A stretch of 64,000 nucleotides of DNA from IMG/VR virus record IMGVR_UViG_3300037225_000673, positions 1 through 64,000 of that record; one strand, written 5' to 3'. The notes beneath the pieces were generated by a model. The model saw only the letters and a list, made by a program, of their open reading frames with translations. It did not search any database and had not been told where the DNA came from. This DNA is from a virus. Positions 1-8,451 of this stretch are shown in pieces. Every line of letters starts with the position of its first letter. Position 1 is the stretch's first letter. Both the position numbers and the translations under genes were made by a program.

Positions 1-576
1 CCCTGCTATCAGTGGTCGAATCCATCGTTCAAAGATTATAAAGTTCCGCTTGAGGTGGTTCCCAAGAAGGGCAAGACCGTTGTTGGATTATTGAGTAAGT
101 TCCCCCTTGGTTCCCCTGGGCTCCGTGCCGACCTATTAAAGAGCGAAGTGAATCGGACAGGCATGATCCTTAAATGCCTCAATGATGGCATTGAATCTCC
201 ATTGCTCCAGGAGATTCGAGACAAGCGTGGGCTATCCTACTTCAGTATGGGCGTTATCTATCAGCTGCATAGATTTGGTGTGCCCACATTTATGTCTTGC
301 ACGAGCAACCGTAACAAGAAGAAGCTCAGGAAAGTGTACACTGAGTTCTTCTCTGGCGATCTGAGCCGGCACATCTCTCGGAGCAGATTCGATGACTGCC
401 TTGCCGGAGAATTGATTTCCAAAAAGATATGCGAAATCCTTCCATATTCAGGTGCTAAAGTCACTGTCATGGAAGATTCTCCATACGATGGGCTTGAAGG
501 ATTTACTTACGAGGAAGCTCTGCGCTTGCTGGATAAGCACTTCAAGTTGGATAACTTTGCGGAGATTGAATACTGA
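1..576 (+). CDS. M16 family metallopeptidase, C-terminal part (5' truncated)
   Basis: The frame is open from the first base, so the gene begins upstream of the window. The visible 191 residues resemble the second half of an M16 (insulinase or processing peptidase) unit: the stretch GIESPLLQEIRDKRGLSY matches the family signature in which a helix before 'EiReKrGLaY' helps form the substrate chamber. The zinc motif HxxEH would lie upstream and is not visible, so activity cannot be judged. The stop TGA overlaps the next ATG (TGATG), indicating translational coupling. Confidence 0.7.
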   Translation, partial: PCYQWSNPSFKDYKVPLEVVPKKGKTVVGLLSKFPLGSPGLRADLLKSEVNRTGMILKCLNDGIESPLLQEIRDKRGLSYFSMGVIYQLHRFGVPTFMSCTSNRNKKKLRKVYTEFFSGDLSRHISRSRFDDCLAGELISKKICEILPYSGAKVTVMEDSPYDGLEGFTYEEALRLLDKHFKLDNFAEIEY

Positions 577-947
577 TGAGTCTTTCCGAAAAGATGTTGG
601 CGATGTTCGAGGAGCGCCAGCTAGAAGAGATCATGAGGTCATGGTGTCTGGCTGACAAGGCTGCGCGCAAGCATCGATTGAAGACGATCATCGCCCTTAC
701 TGTTGAGCTTGAGGAGATCAAGAAGGTTAGCATCTTCTCCACGTCATTCGGAGAGATGGCAATCGAGGCAGTCATCAAGGGCGATTGGAAGGAACTAGAA
801 GAGGTGGTTGGTTACCAAACCTTCAAGACCGAGCATCCAGATATCCAGGCTCAATTCGCTCCGCTGTGGGAGGCGTTCAGGTTGATTGCGGAGACGGCTA
901 TTGCAGAAGAGCGGCGCAGGGCTGGGCAGGTAAGTGAGGCGCACTAA
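576..947 (+). CDS. Hypothetical helical protein
   Basis: A 123-aa protein of unrecognised family, rich in Glu, Lys and Ala and probably all helical. It starts at an ATG overlapping the stop of the peptidase gene and ends overlapping the next start, so it sits in a tight operon. No signal peptide or metal motif is visible. Confidence 0.75.
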   Translation: MSLSEKMLAMFEERQLEEIMRSWCLADKAARKHRLKTIIALTVELEEIKKVSIFSTSFGEMAIEAVIKGDWKELEEVVGYQTFKTEHPDIQAQFAPLWEAFRLIAETAIAEERRRAGQVSEAH

Positions 948-1435
948 TGAAGCGTCGGAAATTCTTTCCATGTATTGCAATCTTCGAATCCTATTCATTG
1001 ATGATTTATGAATCAATTCAAGCCGAAGATGCTGATGAAGCAAAAAAGATTTTCGAATCAAAATTCGGATTTATACCAGAGATTTGTGATACTGGTGGTA
1101 ATTATGGCTACTATCTAGCCAAAAAAGAGAGGGTGCTTAAGACCTCTGGCAAACTAAAGAGACTCTCAGTAACCATTCCTGCCAGTAACTTTCGTGCTAG
1201 CGGCAGCAACTTTTCAGGTAAGTTCGAGGGCTGGTATGTTGTTGCCATAGGACTTCAAGCCTGCTCATTCATATCGCCAAACTCAAAGAAACCAAGACAC
1301 TTCACGAAGGACGAACTACTATCACTTGTTTTTATTTCACCTGTCGATGCTGCAGCGAAAGCAATCAGGCCCGGAAACAAGAAATTAGAGGTGGTTCAAT
1401 CTAGATATGTTGAAGAGTTGAGAGTTATAGACTGA
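947..1435 (+). CDS. Hypothetical protein
   Basis: A 162-aa protein, not recognised. The first 60 residues alternate hydrophobic and charged positions (FFPCIAIFESYSL, then an alpha-rich DADEAKKIFESKFG segment), suggesting a small alpha/beta fold. It is coupled on both sides by ATG/TGA overlaps, in the same operon as its neighbours. Confidence 0.75.
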   Translation: MKRRKFFPCIAIFESYSLMIYESIQAEDADEAKKIFESKFGFIPEICDTGGNYGYYLAKKERVLKTSGKLKRLSVTIPASNFRASGSNFSGKFEGWYVVAIGLQACSFISPNSKKPRHFTKDELLSLVFISPVDAAAKAIRPGNKKLEVVQSRYVEELRVID

Positions 1436-1869
1436 TGTACAAAGTATTCCCAATAGAAGCTCTCGTAAACTACATCCCATACCCAGGCACAAACCCACCC
1501 AAATGGGCAGTGATGGTAACTAACGAATGGCCAAGTCCAGCAATTGGGAATACAAAAATTGATCACAGAAGTCCGGGACCACAAAGTGCAGCTTCATATA
1601 TGATAGGCGGGCAGAGCTACGTCATCGTATCAACTCACCCAACAAAAGGTGCGGCCGATAAAGTCCTTAGAAAGCTAAGGTCTAAAGCTGATTTACCAAA
1701 GGATGATAATGATTTCCCATATCATTTATCTCTAACCAAGCGGCAAGCCCAAGTACTTTCAGAGGCACTGAGCCTTTACTCTCGTTGCCGGATAGAACAG
1801 TTGGCAGCTGATATTCGTATTATCCGGCAACAGTTGCCGGATTCGTTGCCGGATTCAGACAAGGATTGA
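1435..1869 (+). CDS. Hypothetical protein with repeat-built C-terminus
   Basis: A 144-aa unrecognised protein starting by TGATG overlap with the preceding gene. The N-terminal half is Pro and Gly rich (YIPYPGTNPPKW); the C-terminal half is helical. The last 15 residues are encoded by copies of the 10-bp word GTTGCCGGAT and read QQLPDSLPDSDKD, so the tail appears to have grown by local duplication. Confidence 0.75.
   Translation: MYKVFPIEALVNYIPYPGTNPPKWAVMVTNEWPSPAIGNTKIDHRSPGPQSAASYMIGGQSYVIVSTHPTKGAADKVLRKLRSKADLPKDDNDFPYHLSLTKRQAQVLSEALSLYSRCRIEQLAADIRIIRQQLPDSLPDSDKD
1784..1854 (+). repeat. GTTGCCGGAT repeats, three direct and one inverted
   Basis: GTTGCCGGAT occurs at 1784-1793, 1833-1842 and 1845-1854, and its reverse complement ATCCGGCAAC at 1822-1831. 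The inverted and second direct copy form a 10-bp perfect hairpin with a single-base centre, near the end of the coding sequence. It could be a decaying mobile palindrome or replication slippage. Confidence 0.8.
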
Positions 1870-1871
1870 TT

Positions 1872-2480
1872 ATGGAAACATCTCCAAAGCTTCAAGCTCT
1901 GCTATCTGAAGACTTTGATTCAAAGTACTTCATAATTGATAATCACCCGGGAAGATTCCGCCTTCTTTTATTAGGAGACAGTTTGGTAATCGAGCTTCGT
2001 GAGTCTATAAAGTCAGGCGAGATTACCTGGGAACAACTGGAGAGTTTCGTTAGTGATATTGCAAGCGGATTCAAAAAAGGATTTGCTCTCGAAGGTGACA
2101 TTGCTTTGTGTGCAATTGCCGTTGCCATAGAGGACTTTGATTCTAAATTCTCATACGAATATTTGGATACGCTAGCTAAGTCAAAAGCAGCTGTGCTACG
2201 AAAGCCAAGCTGGGTGGCGCGCGAATGCCTAGAGACAAAGAAAGATATTGAAACTTCATCTCACAAATTCATTTCGGATAATGGATATAGAGAATTCCCG
2301 GTTGTTAAGTTTCATATCCAGAGGCCTCCTGGTGGATATTTCTTTGGCTATGATGCTGAAGTGTTCTGGAAACCATTTGGGGATCCAATTATGCGCTGCT
2401 GGGATTCTGCACAAGAAGCCCAGAAACACTTATCTTCCGGAGATATAATTAGAGTGTCTGTTGACAACAAGCTGGTGTAA
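1872..2480 (+). CDS. Hypothetical protein
   Basis: A 202-aa unrecognised protein. The ATG at 1872 is preferred over a TTG at 1866 because AAGGA lies about seven bases upstream. Predicted alpha/beta with an acidic N-terminal half; the C-terminal part (YREFPVVKFHIQRPPGGYFFGY) looks like a beta-rich domain. It follows the preceding gene by two bases and precedes a zinc-finger-like gene by two. Confidence 0.7.
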   Translation: METSPKLQALLSEDFDSKYFIIDNHPGRFRLLLLGDSLVIELRESIKSGEITWEQLESFVSDIASGFKKGFALEGDIALCAIAVAIEDFDSKFSYEYLDTLAKSKAAVLRKPSWVARECLETKKDIETSSHKFISDNGYREFPVVKFHIQRPPGGYFFGYDAEVFWKPFGDPIMRCWDSAQEAQKHLSSGDIIRVSVDNKLV

Positions 2481-2482
2481 TT

Positions 2483-2851
2483 ATGAGACAATTTACCGAA
2501 GTTATTTTCTGTGGCAACGGAGACTATTCGGTCAAGCAAATTGAACGACTCAAGGCTCGGTTAGAGGAAGGCACTCATTTGCTCTCAGGGCTGCAGCAAC
2601 CTGGCCATCCAGATAGTGAGCAGGCCGCTAGGGAAGAGAAACAGTATTACGAAAATGGTATGAACGAACTTGCTGATGTGGTTCGTGACATCGCAACTGC
2701 GCTTGGATGCGAAAGCCTAATACAGGATCAGATCTTTTGTAGTAAGCATGGTTGGTCCGAAAAATTCACTGGCAAAAAAGATACGTGCATTACCTGTTTG
2801 GCTGATGCTATGGAAAAGCCAGAGAGATGTCCAGGAAAGGACTATAAATAA
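2483..2851 (+). CDS. Hypothetical protein with C-terminal Cys motif
   Basis: A 122-aa protein. Residues 1-85 look helical (coiled-coil-like region around EQAAREEKQYYENGMNELAD). The end contains CSKHGW, then CITCLADAM and CPGKDYK, a possible zinc-binding knuckle (C-H-C-C). No family recognised. It overlaps the next start by one base (TAATG). Confidence 0.7.
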   Translation: MRQFTEVIFCGNGDYSVKQIERLKARLEEGTHLLSGLQQPGHPDSEQAAREEKQYYENGMNELADVVRDIATALGCESLIQDQIFCSKHGWSEKFTGKKDTCITCLADAMEKPERCPGKDYK

Positions 2852-3444
2852 TGGAACTATGTGAAATATGTGGGAAAGAATCCTGCGAAAACGGATGGGC
2901 GTGTCGAGTCGAAATGAATCGGCGCGAAGGCTGCCCAGAGTATACTCCTAACAACTTACCAGTTCGCTGTATCCGTGCCGATGGAACGATGCTGGAGCAC
3001 GAACATGGAGATCATATTGATTACATCTTCCCAGTAGAGGTTGAGTACATCGGACCACCCGATGAGAAGCGCTACCATTTGGTCGATGGCGAAGGCAACA
3101 TTGAGGTGATGGATGAAGGCTTTAAGTATTCAACCGATCACGAGACGCATGCATTGTTGTACGCCAATGGCAGTATCGCAGTTACTATGTATGAAACATG
3201 TTCTGCTGCATGGATGCTCAATGAGGAGAAGAGGTTCGTAGGTGATACGGAATCTTCAATGAGGGAGATAGTTGTATCAGTTGCAGGTACTTGCCTTGGT
3301 GGCCACTTACTAACTCCAGGCGAATGGAAACTGACAGACGAATCTCTGAAGAAGATAGCCGATTACATTGAATTCTCACGCTGCCTGGACCAGGCATGGA
3401 TGGAAAAGAAGTTGGCAAATGCACATAAGAATAATACGGCCTGA
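2851..3444 (+). CDS. Hypothetical Cys-rich N-terminus protein
   Basis: A 197-aa unrecognised protein. It opens with a cysteine cluster (CEICGKESCENGWAC, then GCPEY) that could bind zinc, followed by a beta-rich middle and a helical C-terminal end YIEFSRCLDQAWMEKK. The DNA for that tail is nearly repeated at 3839-3870 in the gene two places downstream, but read there in another frame. Confidence 0.7.
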   Translation: MELCEICGKESCENGWACRVEMNRREGCPEYTPNNLPVRCIRADGTMLEHEHGDHIDYIFPVEVEYIGPPDEKRYHLVDGEGNIEVMDEGFKYSTDHETHALLYANGSIAVTMYETCSAAWMLNEEKRFVGDTESSMREIVVSVAGTCLGGHLLTPGEWKLTDESLKKIADYIEFSRCLDQAWMEKKLANAHKNNTA

Positions 3445-3649
3445 AGATTATACAGAGTTCCTTAAGGAAGGCCGCGTTGCTGATTGTGATTGTAAGCTCA
3501 TCCAATGCGTTTGCCTTGAAGCCAGGAAGCATCAAAAGGATTGCGGTTATAGGGTGGCGCTAACATGTGCCATTTCAGTTGCTTGCAAAGAGCATGGGCT
3601 GGATGTTTGCCCCACATGCGATCCGTGTATCTGTAAGGAGGTCATATGA
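3419..3649 (+). CDS. Small Cys-rich hypothetical protein
   Basis: A 76-aa protein (start ATG 3419, inside the end of the preceding gene). An upstream in-frame ATG at 3368 only reads the tail of that gene in a second frame, so the later start is preferred. Twelve residues near the end are Cys-containing pairs (CDCKLIQCVC and CPTCDPCIC), suggesting one or two zinc sites. Family unknown. Confidence 0.6.
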   Translation: MHIRIIRPEDYTEFLKEGRVADCDCKLIQCVCLEARKHQKDCGYRVALTCAISVACKEHGLDVCPTCDPCICKEVI

Positions 3650-4023
3650 TAGGCGGATGTGACATTACTCTAATTTCGCCATACCCAAATGAGAATTTGA
3701 TTCATCGTGCGGCCGAGGCCATCCTAGGCATCTGGGCCAAAGGCGTTATCGAGGCAGCAGATATGGAGAATAAGTTGCTCAAGCTGCCTGAGTTGCTAGG
3801 CGGAACTTACAAAGAGGTCTTTATATATCGAGACTTGGATTCTCACGCTTCCTGGACCAGGCATGGATGGACAAGAAAGAACTGTAGGTCAATGATCTAT
3901 TTATTAGCTTATACACAGACAGGAACTCTCACGTGTGTGCTAGAGAATCCGGATGACCCAGATCTGAAAGTAATTATTGAAGCCATTCAAATAATGATTA
4001 GTGCAATCCCATGTCCAATATAG
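3646..4023 (+). CDS. Hypothetical protein, possibly frameshifted
   Basis: A 125-aa open frame behind an excellent ribosome site (AAGGAGG, bases 3636-3642). The first 65 residues look normal. From about 3839 the DNA repeats the end of the gene at 2851-3444, where it encodes FSRCLDQAWMEKK; here the annotated frame reads SHASWTRHGW, whereas a shifted frame gives FSRFLDQAWMDKKEL and a stop at 3885-3887. An indel near 3830 may have moved the frame, making the last 60 residues out-of-frame sequence. Confidence 0.55.
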   Translation: MIGGCDITLISPYPNENLIHRAAEAILGIWAKGVIEAADMENKLLKLPELLGGTYKEVFIYRDLDSHASWTRHGWTRKNCRSMIYLLAYTQTGTLTCVLENPDDPDLKVIIEAIQIMISAIPCPI

Positions 4024-4553
4024 CATATACAATTGGCAGAACAACAGCATACGATCAAGCCGTGATAGAGGGCGGCGTTAAAAAACTTGGCCGTAGAGAA
4101 ATAAACCCTACAGATCCGAACGAACCGCCCTATGAAGGCGGGTGGGTCTGGCGCAGATGGGGAGACGCCGAGAACTTCAGGGCAAACCTGATGTCAATTG
4201 AAATCCCCGGATGGGCATCAATGGACTTCTCTGTGTACCAATTGGAGTTACCAACCAGCTGGGAGGATGATGTTACTCCTGAGCCAATATGCAAAGGCAA
4301 AACAGCTAGCGGTGCGCATTTTCTGTTGCACGATTCAAGGATTGTTCGAGCGGTGTATGCAGATCCAGAAGCTCCAGAGATGCCTGCGGCAGAGGCGTTG
4401 TTGATTAGCGCAAATACTTTAGCCGATACCGTTCAAGAGATTGTGAGAGTGCTAGAACATCAAGGATATGGGTTGAGCTTAAAGCAAGTGGCTCTTTTAA
4501 AACGCGACTCCTCAAACTATCAGGCCCTTCGAGAGTTTCACCGGACCAAATAA
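4011..4553 (+). CDS. Hypothetical protein
   Basis: A 180-aa unrecognised protein overlapping the end of the preceding frame by 13 bases. N-terminal region Gly/Trp rich (YEGGWVWRRWG), C-terminal region helical with Ala-rich AAEALLISANTLADT. No catalytic motif seen. Confidence 0.7.
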   Translation: MSNIAYTIGRTTAYDQAVIEGGVKKLGRREINPTDPNEPPYEGGWVWRRWGDAENFRANLMSIEIPGWASMDFSVYQLELPTSWEDDVTPEPICKGKTASGAHFLLHDSRIVRAVYADPEAPEMPAAEALLISANTLADTVQEIVRVLEHQGYGLSLKQVALLKRDSSNYQALREFHRTK

Positions 4554-4554
4554 A

Positions 4555-4806
4555 ATGGAAGCCTACAAGAGCACATGCCAAAGTTGCGGCAAGGTATACT
4601 TCTGGACTGGTTACAAGACTGGTATCGGGAAGACCGAAGCACAACTTAAGCAGATGCACGATGAGCGTACCATATGCAAATACTGCAAAGCTCCTGGTCT
4701 TACTACTGAACTTGACCACGAGACAGAAGACGGCCAGCTTTTGGACGATTCGACGGCCTTCGTCGTTGACACAGTAATGTCTATACTTTCTGGTAAAATC
4801 AAATGA
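4555..4806 (+). CDS. Small zinc-ribbon protein
   Basis: An 83-aa protein with CQSCGKVYFWTGY near the N-terminus and CKYCKAPG about 35 residues later: a CxxC...CxxC zinc ribbon with a helical insertion. Role unknown; such small ribbons in phages usually act as adaptors for nucleic acid or protein contacts. Overlaps the next gene by ATGA. Confidence 0.7.
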   Translation: MEAYKSTCQSCGKVYFWTGYKTGIGKTEAQLKQMHDERTICKYCKAPGLTTELDHETEDGQLLDDSTAFVVDTVMSILSGKIK

Positions 4807-4997
4807 ACCTGATAAATAAGTTCATTAGCTATGTGTTATCTTTCTTCAATCGGAGAAAGATATATAAGCTCAACGAAGAAGAATTTGAACCTCAATATGA
4901 CGACAGTTGCAAGGACTCATGTCTGCTTTATGGTTGTAGTTGTAACCGACGGCCATGTATTGATTCGTGTTTGATTTATGGCTGCGACCACGATTAG
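4803..4997 (+). CDS. Small Cys-repeat protein
   Basis: A 64-aa protein starting by ATGA overlap. It has a basic, hydrophobic N-terminus (residues 1-22, IYKLN after FFNRRK) and two near-identical modules CKDSCLLYGCSC and CIDSCLIYGCDHD, an internal duplication of a CxxxCLxYGC unit. Function unknown; metal or disulfide binding is likely. Confidence 0.6.
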   Translation: MNLINKFISYVLSFFNRRKIYKLNEEEFEPQYDDSCKDSCLLYGCSCNRRPCIDSCLIYGCDHD

Positions 4998-5007
4998 CGA
5001 GGACATT

Positions 5008-5265
5008 ATGCCAGGCCCAATATCTGATTCATACGATCCTGAGTTTTCAACCGGCGCACGGGCAACGGCAGTGCGCGAGGCAATCATGGAACAACGCGAT
5101 CGGCTTACAGAGATACTTGGAGAGAAGCTGCTTCCAATTGTTGATATAGCCGAGGATGAGTTCGATCATACTTTTTCTAAGAACTTTGCTAAAAGGTTTG
5201 TGTTTAATGAGCGCGAACTTCGCATCATTCGATTCGCATTAAATCGTGCCATCGATACCATTTGA
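5008..5265 (+). CDS. Hypothetical protein
   Basis: An 85-aa protein (MPGPISDSY...). The ATG at 5008 has GAGG eight bases upstream, better than the in-frame ATG at 4978, which overlaps the previous gene. Mostly helical, ending RELRIIRFALNRAIDTI. Unrecognised. Confidence 0.65.
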   Translation: MPGPISDSYDPEFSTGARATAVREAIMEQRDRLTEILGEKLLPIVDIAEDEFDHTFSKNFAKRFVFNERELRIIRFALNRAIDTI

Positions 5266-5275
5266 GGTATATCAA

Positions 5276-5524
5276 ATGAAGATTGTAATGTTTGGTTTTG
5301 AGTTTGTGATTGGGCTTAGGCCCACTACCGAAACCAGAATTAGCTATATCAACTGGCTAACAAAGATGCATCACATACGGTGCCGAATGTTCCACGACTC
5401 AACCTGGGTGCCACATATATTTGAAGACATTCTGAATGCTCATGGAACGTATCGCTGGTATGTCTGTCGGAACTGCAAGACAACATGGGTAGCCACAATG
5501 ACTGGCTACGGAGATAAACAATGA
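5276..5524 (+). CDS. Small hypothetical protein with CxxC
   Basis: An 82-aa protein (MKIVMFGFEF...). GAGG lies nine bases before the ATG at 5276; the alternative start at 5246 lies inside the previous gene. The C-terminus holds WYVCRNCKTTW, one half of a possible zinc ribbon, and H residues in the middle (HHIRC). Ends overlapping the next ATG (ACAATGA). Confidence 0.65.
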   Translation: MKIVMFGFEFVIGLRPTTETRISYINWLTKMHHIRCRMFHDSTWVPHIFEDILNAHGTYRWYVCRNCKTTWVATMTGYGDKQ

Positions 5525-6261
5525 CCACCCTATATCGCCCAGTAGGCTTGAAAGAACTTCGACTCATTGCTGAGTCTGGGTTCCGCGCCTTCCCTCCGCG
5601 CCTTCCAGAACAGCCATTCTTCTATCCAGTGCTGAGCTTTGAGTACGCTCAGAAGATTGCTGGCGAATGGAATACCAAGGACGAATTTTCGGAGTACATA
5701 GGGTGCGTAACTCAATTCGACGTTGATGAGGAAACAATCAAACGATACCCGCCACAAATAGCTGGGGGCAAACAACACAAAGAGCTTCAAATACCAGCAG
5801 AAGAGTTGGCTGAATTCAACTTCAGTATCATTGGGACTATCAAAGTCACAGAGATTTACATTGGGGAGAAGGCGGTTGGGGTTGCCTCCGATGATTTTCT
5901 ATCAGATACAAAAGAAGATGAGGTCAACTGGATAAAGGAAAACTCTCAAACTTCTGATTGGAAGATTCAATATTGTAGTTTCACACCAGAACCTGAGGTT
6001 TTACATTCCTTTGAAGAGTTGGCCGTATCATATTTGGATAGGGATAGTGGCCATACCAAATGGCACAAGACTGTCCATTACGCTGGTAGTAGATTCTCCT
6101 TCGGAATAACCAACCATAGCTGCGATGTTGGCGTATGGAGCGTTGAGCTTTCCTTGGAGGCCTCTATTTCTTATTGGTATTTGAAACCAGAAACAAAAGA
6201 GTTTATATCTCGTGAGTTCAAACGTGTCTGCGATCTAATGATTGCCAATAAATCTGCATAA
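5521..6261 (+). CDS. ADP-ribosylation/crystallin J1-like protein
   Basis: A 246-aa protein. The first 115 residues (LYRPVGLKELRLIAESGF, PPRLPEQPFFYPVL, then YVTQF-like strands and a KHKELQIPAEEL-type segment) resemble the family usually named ADP-ribosylation/crystallin J1, a small fold of uncertain activity often found in bacteria and phages. The C-terminal half (residues 120-246) is unrecognised and ends in a helix. If the N-terminal fold is an ADP-ribose enzyme it would fit the NAD theme of the window, but that is inference. Confidence 0.45.
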   Translation: MTTLYRPVGLKELRLIAESGFRAFPPRLPEQPFFYPVLSFEYAQKIAGEWNTKDEFSEYIGCVTQFDVDEETIKRYPPQIAGGKQHKELQIPAEELAEFNFSIIGTIKVTEIYIGEKAVGVASDDFLSDTKEDEVNWIKENSQTSDWKIQYCSFTPEPEVLHSFEELAVSYLDRDSGHTKWHKTVHYAGSRFSFGITNHSCDVGVWSVELSLEASISYWYLKPETKEFISREFKRVCDLMIANKSA

Positions 6262-6265
6262 ATAA

Positions 6266-6565
6266 ATGAAATTTCCGCCAGGCTTTGTAGAGGAAACTCT
6301 AAGAATCGTTATTAATAATCTGAATGATGATAGAGATCATCTTGGCCTTCAGTTGGCTTTAGCTCAAGGAATGATATCAAAGAGTACATTTGATAAAGAA
6401 TGCGCTGTGTATTTTATTAGAAGCAAATTCTCCCATATAGATCTGGTCGAGAGAGCTAAGGTGCTTCGCAGATTAATTGGTGATAGAATAGATGCAGAGA
6501 TAATAAGAGCTGCATTTAGATGCACAATTGAAGAAGCAGAGTCTGCCCTTTGTGATATAAAATGA
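6266..6565 (+). CDS. Hypothetical helical protein
   Basis: A 99-aa protein, mostly helical and charged, with an HTH-like tail (IIRAAFRCTIEEAESAL). The start has no obvious ribosome site and lies four bases after the previous stop. The stop overlaps the next ATG. Family unknown. Confidence 0.65.
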   Translation: MKFPPGFVEETLRIVINNLNDDRDHLGLQLALAQGMISKSTFDKECAVYFIRSKFSHIDLVERAKVLRRLIGDRIDAEIIRAAFRCTIEEAESALCDIK

Positions 6566-7332
6566 CACATAATCAGGTACCATTTGATGAGTTTCTGCGG
6601 CGTGCTGCGCGGCCCATTCCTGTTAAAGACACTCCAGAAACAAGAACTGCCATACAAAGAGCACGAGAAGAATTGATGACATTGCTAGAATCAGAACGCG
6701 GAGGATTACTAAATGAACAGGAAGTCATATACCTAAGATGGCGTCTAGTCAGACGAATTACCAACCGTTACAATATACCCTTCTTGCTAAACGCGATCAG
6801 TGCTGGGCGTATCTGCGAAGTCGGTGTGAGAAACGGCGAACACCTTCTCAGTCTACTCACCTCGGTAGCCTCTGAGGTAGTTGCCGTTGACCTATGGCAA
6901 GAGACTGGTAGGCGTTCTGAGAATGACTACTGCTACACTCAAGCCGAGCTAGATGAGCTGTACGCGCATGTTGCTGCCCTCGACACTAGAGTAATCGTAG
7001 ACAGAAACCCGTCGATTGTTGCAGCAACCCATTACCCCGATGGCTACTTCGACTTCGTTTATATCGATGCCGATCACACCGAGTCAGCAGTCGAGGGTGA
7101 TCTTCGTGCGTGGTGGCCGAAAGTACGAGCTGGAGGAATATTGTCTGGTCACGATTACTTAGAAGTCTCGCCTATTTGCAAAGATGGTACCAAAATTCAC
7201 TTTGGGGTTATTCCTGCAGTGAACCGGTTCGTTGCCAAGTTAGGGCTGGGTCTGCATGTTGACTGTGATTCTGACTGGTTTATAGTTAAATATCTTGAAT
7301 CAGAAAGAGGATCAGATGGCAAACCCATTTAA
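6562..7332 (+). CDS. Class I SAM-dependent methyltransferase
   Basis: A 256-aa protein. Motif I ICEVGVRNGEHLLSLL (about residues 83-98) and motif post-I VVAVDLW define the SAM pocket; YFDFVYIDADHTESAVEGDL and AGGILSGHDYL match the Methyltransf_24 type found in sugar or natural-product O-methyltransferases. The N-terminal 75 residues are helical. The substrate is unknown; cell-surface sugar or nucleotide modification is plausible. A second, broken gene of the same kind lies at 61854-62499. Confidence 0.8.
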   Translation: MTHNQVPFDEFLRRAARPIPVKDTPETRTAIQRAREELMTLLESERGGLLNEQEVIYLRWRLVRRITNRYNIPFLLNAISAGRICEVGVRNGEHLLSLLTSVASEVVAVDLWQETGRRSENDYCYTQAELDELYAHVAALDTRVIVDRNPSIVAATHYPDGYFDFVYIDADHTESAVEGDLRAWWPKVRAGGILSGHDYLEVSPICKDGTKIHFGVIPAVNRFVAKLGLGLHVDCDSDWFIVKYLESERGSDGKPI

Positions 7333-7678
7333 AGTTGGCACAATGGAACATGATATGTTCAATCAGATGCCTACTGGTAATCCAGACTTCATTGCATTTC
7401 TCAAGAAGTGCGTGATAGATGCTGTGAAGAATGATCCTGCCACGCAACTCATTCGCGAAGCTCTGGACATTCGAGCCTCACGTTCACGCTGTGAGGTTTG
7501 CAAGGGTCCGGCAACTCGCCAAGCATTACAACATATACCATTGTTTTGTGATGAGCATGGGCTACATGATCTTATTAGATTAGGAGAAGAGTCAGATATA
7601 CATTATAGAGATCTGCGCAATGCCGATTGGGTTCGCAAAGCCATAGCCCTTCTAAAGAGGCGTGATGGAAATTGCTAA
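7316..7678 (+). CDS. Hypothetical protein with CxxC
   Basis: A 120-aa protein starting MANPFKVGTM; AGAGGA seven bases before the ATG at 7316 supports this start over an ATG at 7295. The middle has RCEVCKGPA and FCDEHGL, a probable C-C-C-H zinc site. The N-terminal 40 residues are low in structure. Overlaps both neighbours. Confidence 0.65.
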   Translation: MANPFKVGTMEHDMFNQMPTGNPDFIAFLKKCVIDAVKNDPATQLIREALDIRASRSRCEVCKGPATRQALQHIPLFCDEHGLHDLIRLGEESDIHYRDLRNADWVRKAIALLKRRDGNC

Positions 7679-8195
7679 GAAGCCAAAGGAAATAGATGTT
7701 GATGGGATGAGCGATCCCAATCATTACATCACTTACATCGGCAAAGCTACCCAGATGGATGATGGTACGTGGCGCTGCCTAGCCAATGTTGGGGGCGCGC
7801 TATGTTTGGTTGAGGTGAACGTTACGTTATCAAAAGAAGATAAGCGTTCATCGGTTTTCTGTTGCTCATTCTGTGGCAGAGATGATTGCGAAGCTCTTAT
7901 AGTTGGACCGATGGTTAATATATGCGACGCGTGTATACAAACCGCACAAGATTGCGTTGATGATCTAAAGGCTAAGAAGAAAACTCCCGTGAGCTTTGTA
8001 GCGGGCGTTTGTGCCTACGTTCCGGCAGAATGGAAAATCAACAAATCTTCTGGTAAAAAATTCGTCCCGCCGCCCGGAGAATTCAGCGGGTGCAGATGTA
8101 CGCCTTGCCCAGAGCGCGAGGGGACTGGCGAGTGTGCGTGCTGCGCTGAGCGGCGCGATGAAGAACGAAACCCAGACCCAGAACCATTTGTGTGA
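7662..8195 (+). CDS. ClpX-type zinc finger protein
   Basis: A 177-aa protein. Residues about 67-93, CSFCGRDDCEALIVGP...ICDACI, match the ClpX N-terminal C4 zinc-binding domain, which dimerises and recruits substrates or adaptors. No AAA domain follows; instead a Cys-rich tail (CRCTPCPEREG, CACCAE) ends the protein. It might interfere with or borrow host ClpX partners, which is inference. ATG codons at 7662 and 7665 are both possible starts. Confidence 0.65.
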   Translation: MMEIAKKPKEIDVDGMSDPNHYITYIGKATQMDDGTWRCLANVGGALCLVEVNVTLSKEDKRSSVFCCSFCGRDDCEALIVGPMVNICDACIQTAQDCVDDLKAKKKTPVSFVAGVCAYVPAEWKINKSSGKKFVPPPGEFSGCRCTPCPEREGTGECACCAERRDEERNPDPEPFV

Positions 8196-8199
8196 AATT

Positions 8200-8451
8200 A
8201 TGGACGCAAACAAACTTCAAACGCTTAGGGATATTGGTTACACGATTCCTAGAAGCTGTGCGCTTTGTGCTCATTCTACATGGCAAGGAGCAAGCGAATG
8301 GGGGTCATGTAAATTATGGACCTACAAACACAACAAGCATACAGGAGACCCACGACAGCTGAGCATTTATCGAGGCGGCCATTGCTATAAGTTTGAGTTG
8401 AGTGTGTCAATGGCAGAGATGCTTGGGGCCTATATAGTCTTTGTAAGATAG
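8200..8451 (+). CDS. Small Cys-rich hypothetical protein
   Basis: An 83-aa protein starting MDANKLQ four bases after the previous stop; upstream in-frame ATGs lie inside the preceding gene. It contains CALCAHSTWQGASEWGSC and GHCYKFEL, four Cys likely binding zinc. Of unknown role. Last gene of the first plus-strand run. Confidence 0.65.
   Translation: MDANKLQTLRDIGYTIPRSCALCAHSTWQGASEWGSCKLWTYKHNKHTGDPRQLSIYRGGHCYKFELSVSMAEMLGAYIVFVR

Noticed and set aside
8083-8286. Minus-strand frames around 8000-8300
   Set aside because: They overlap the ClpX-type zinc-finger gene on the plus strand and show no domains.
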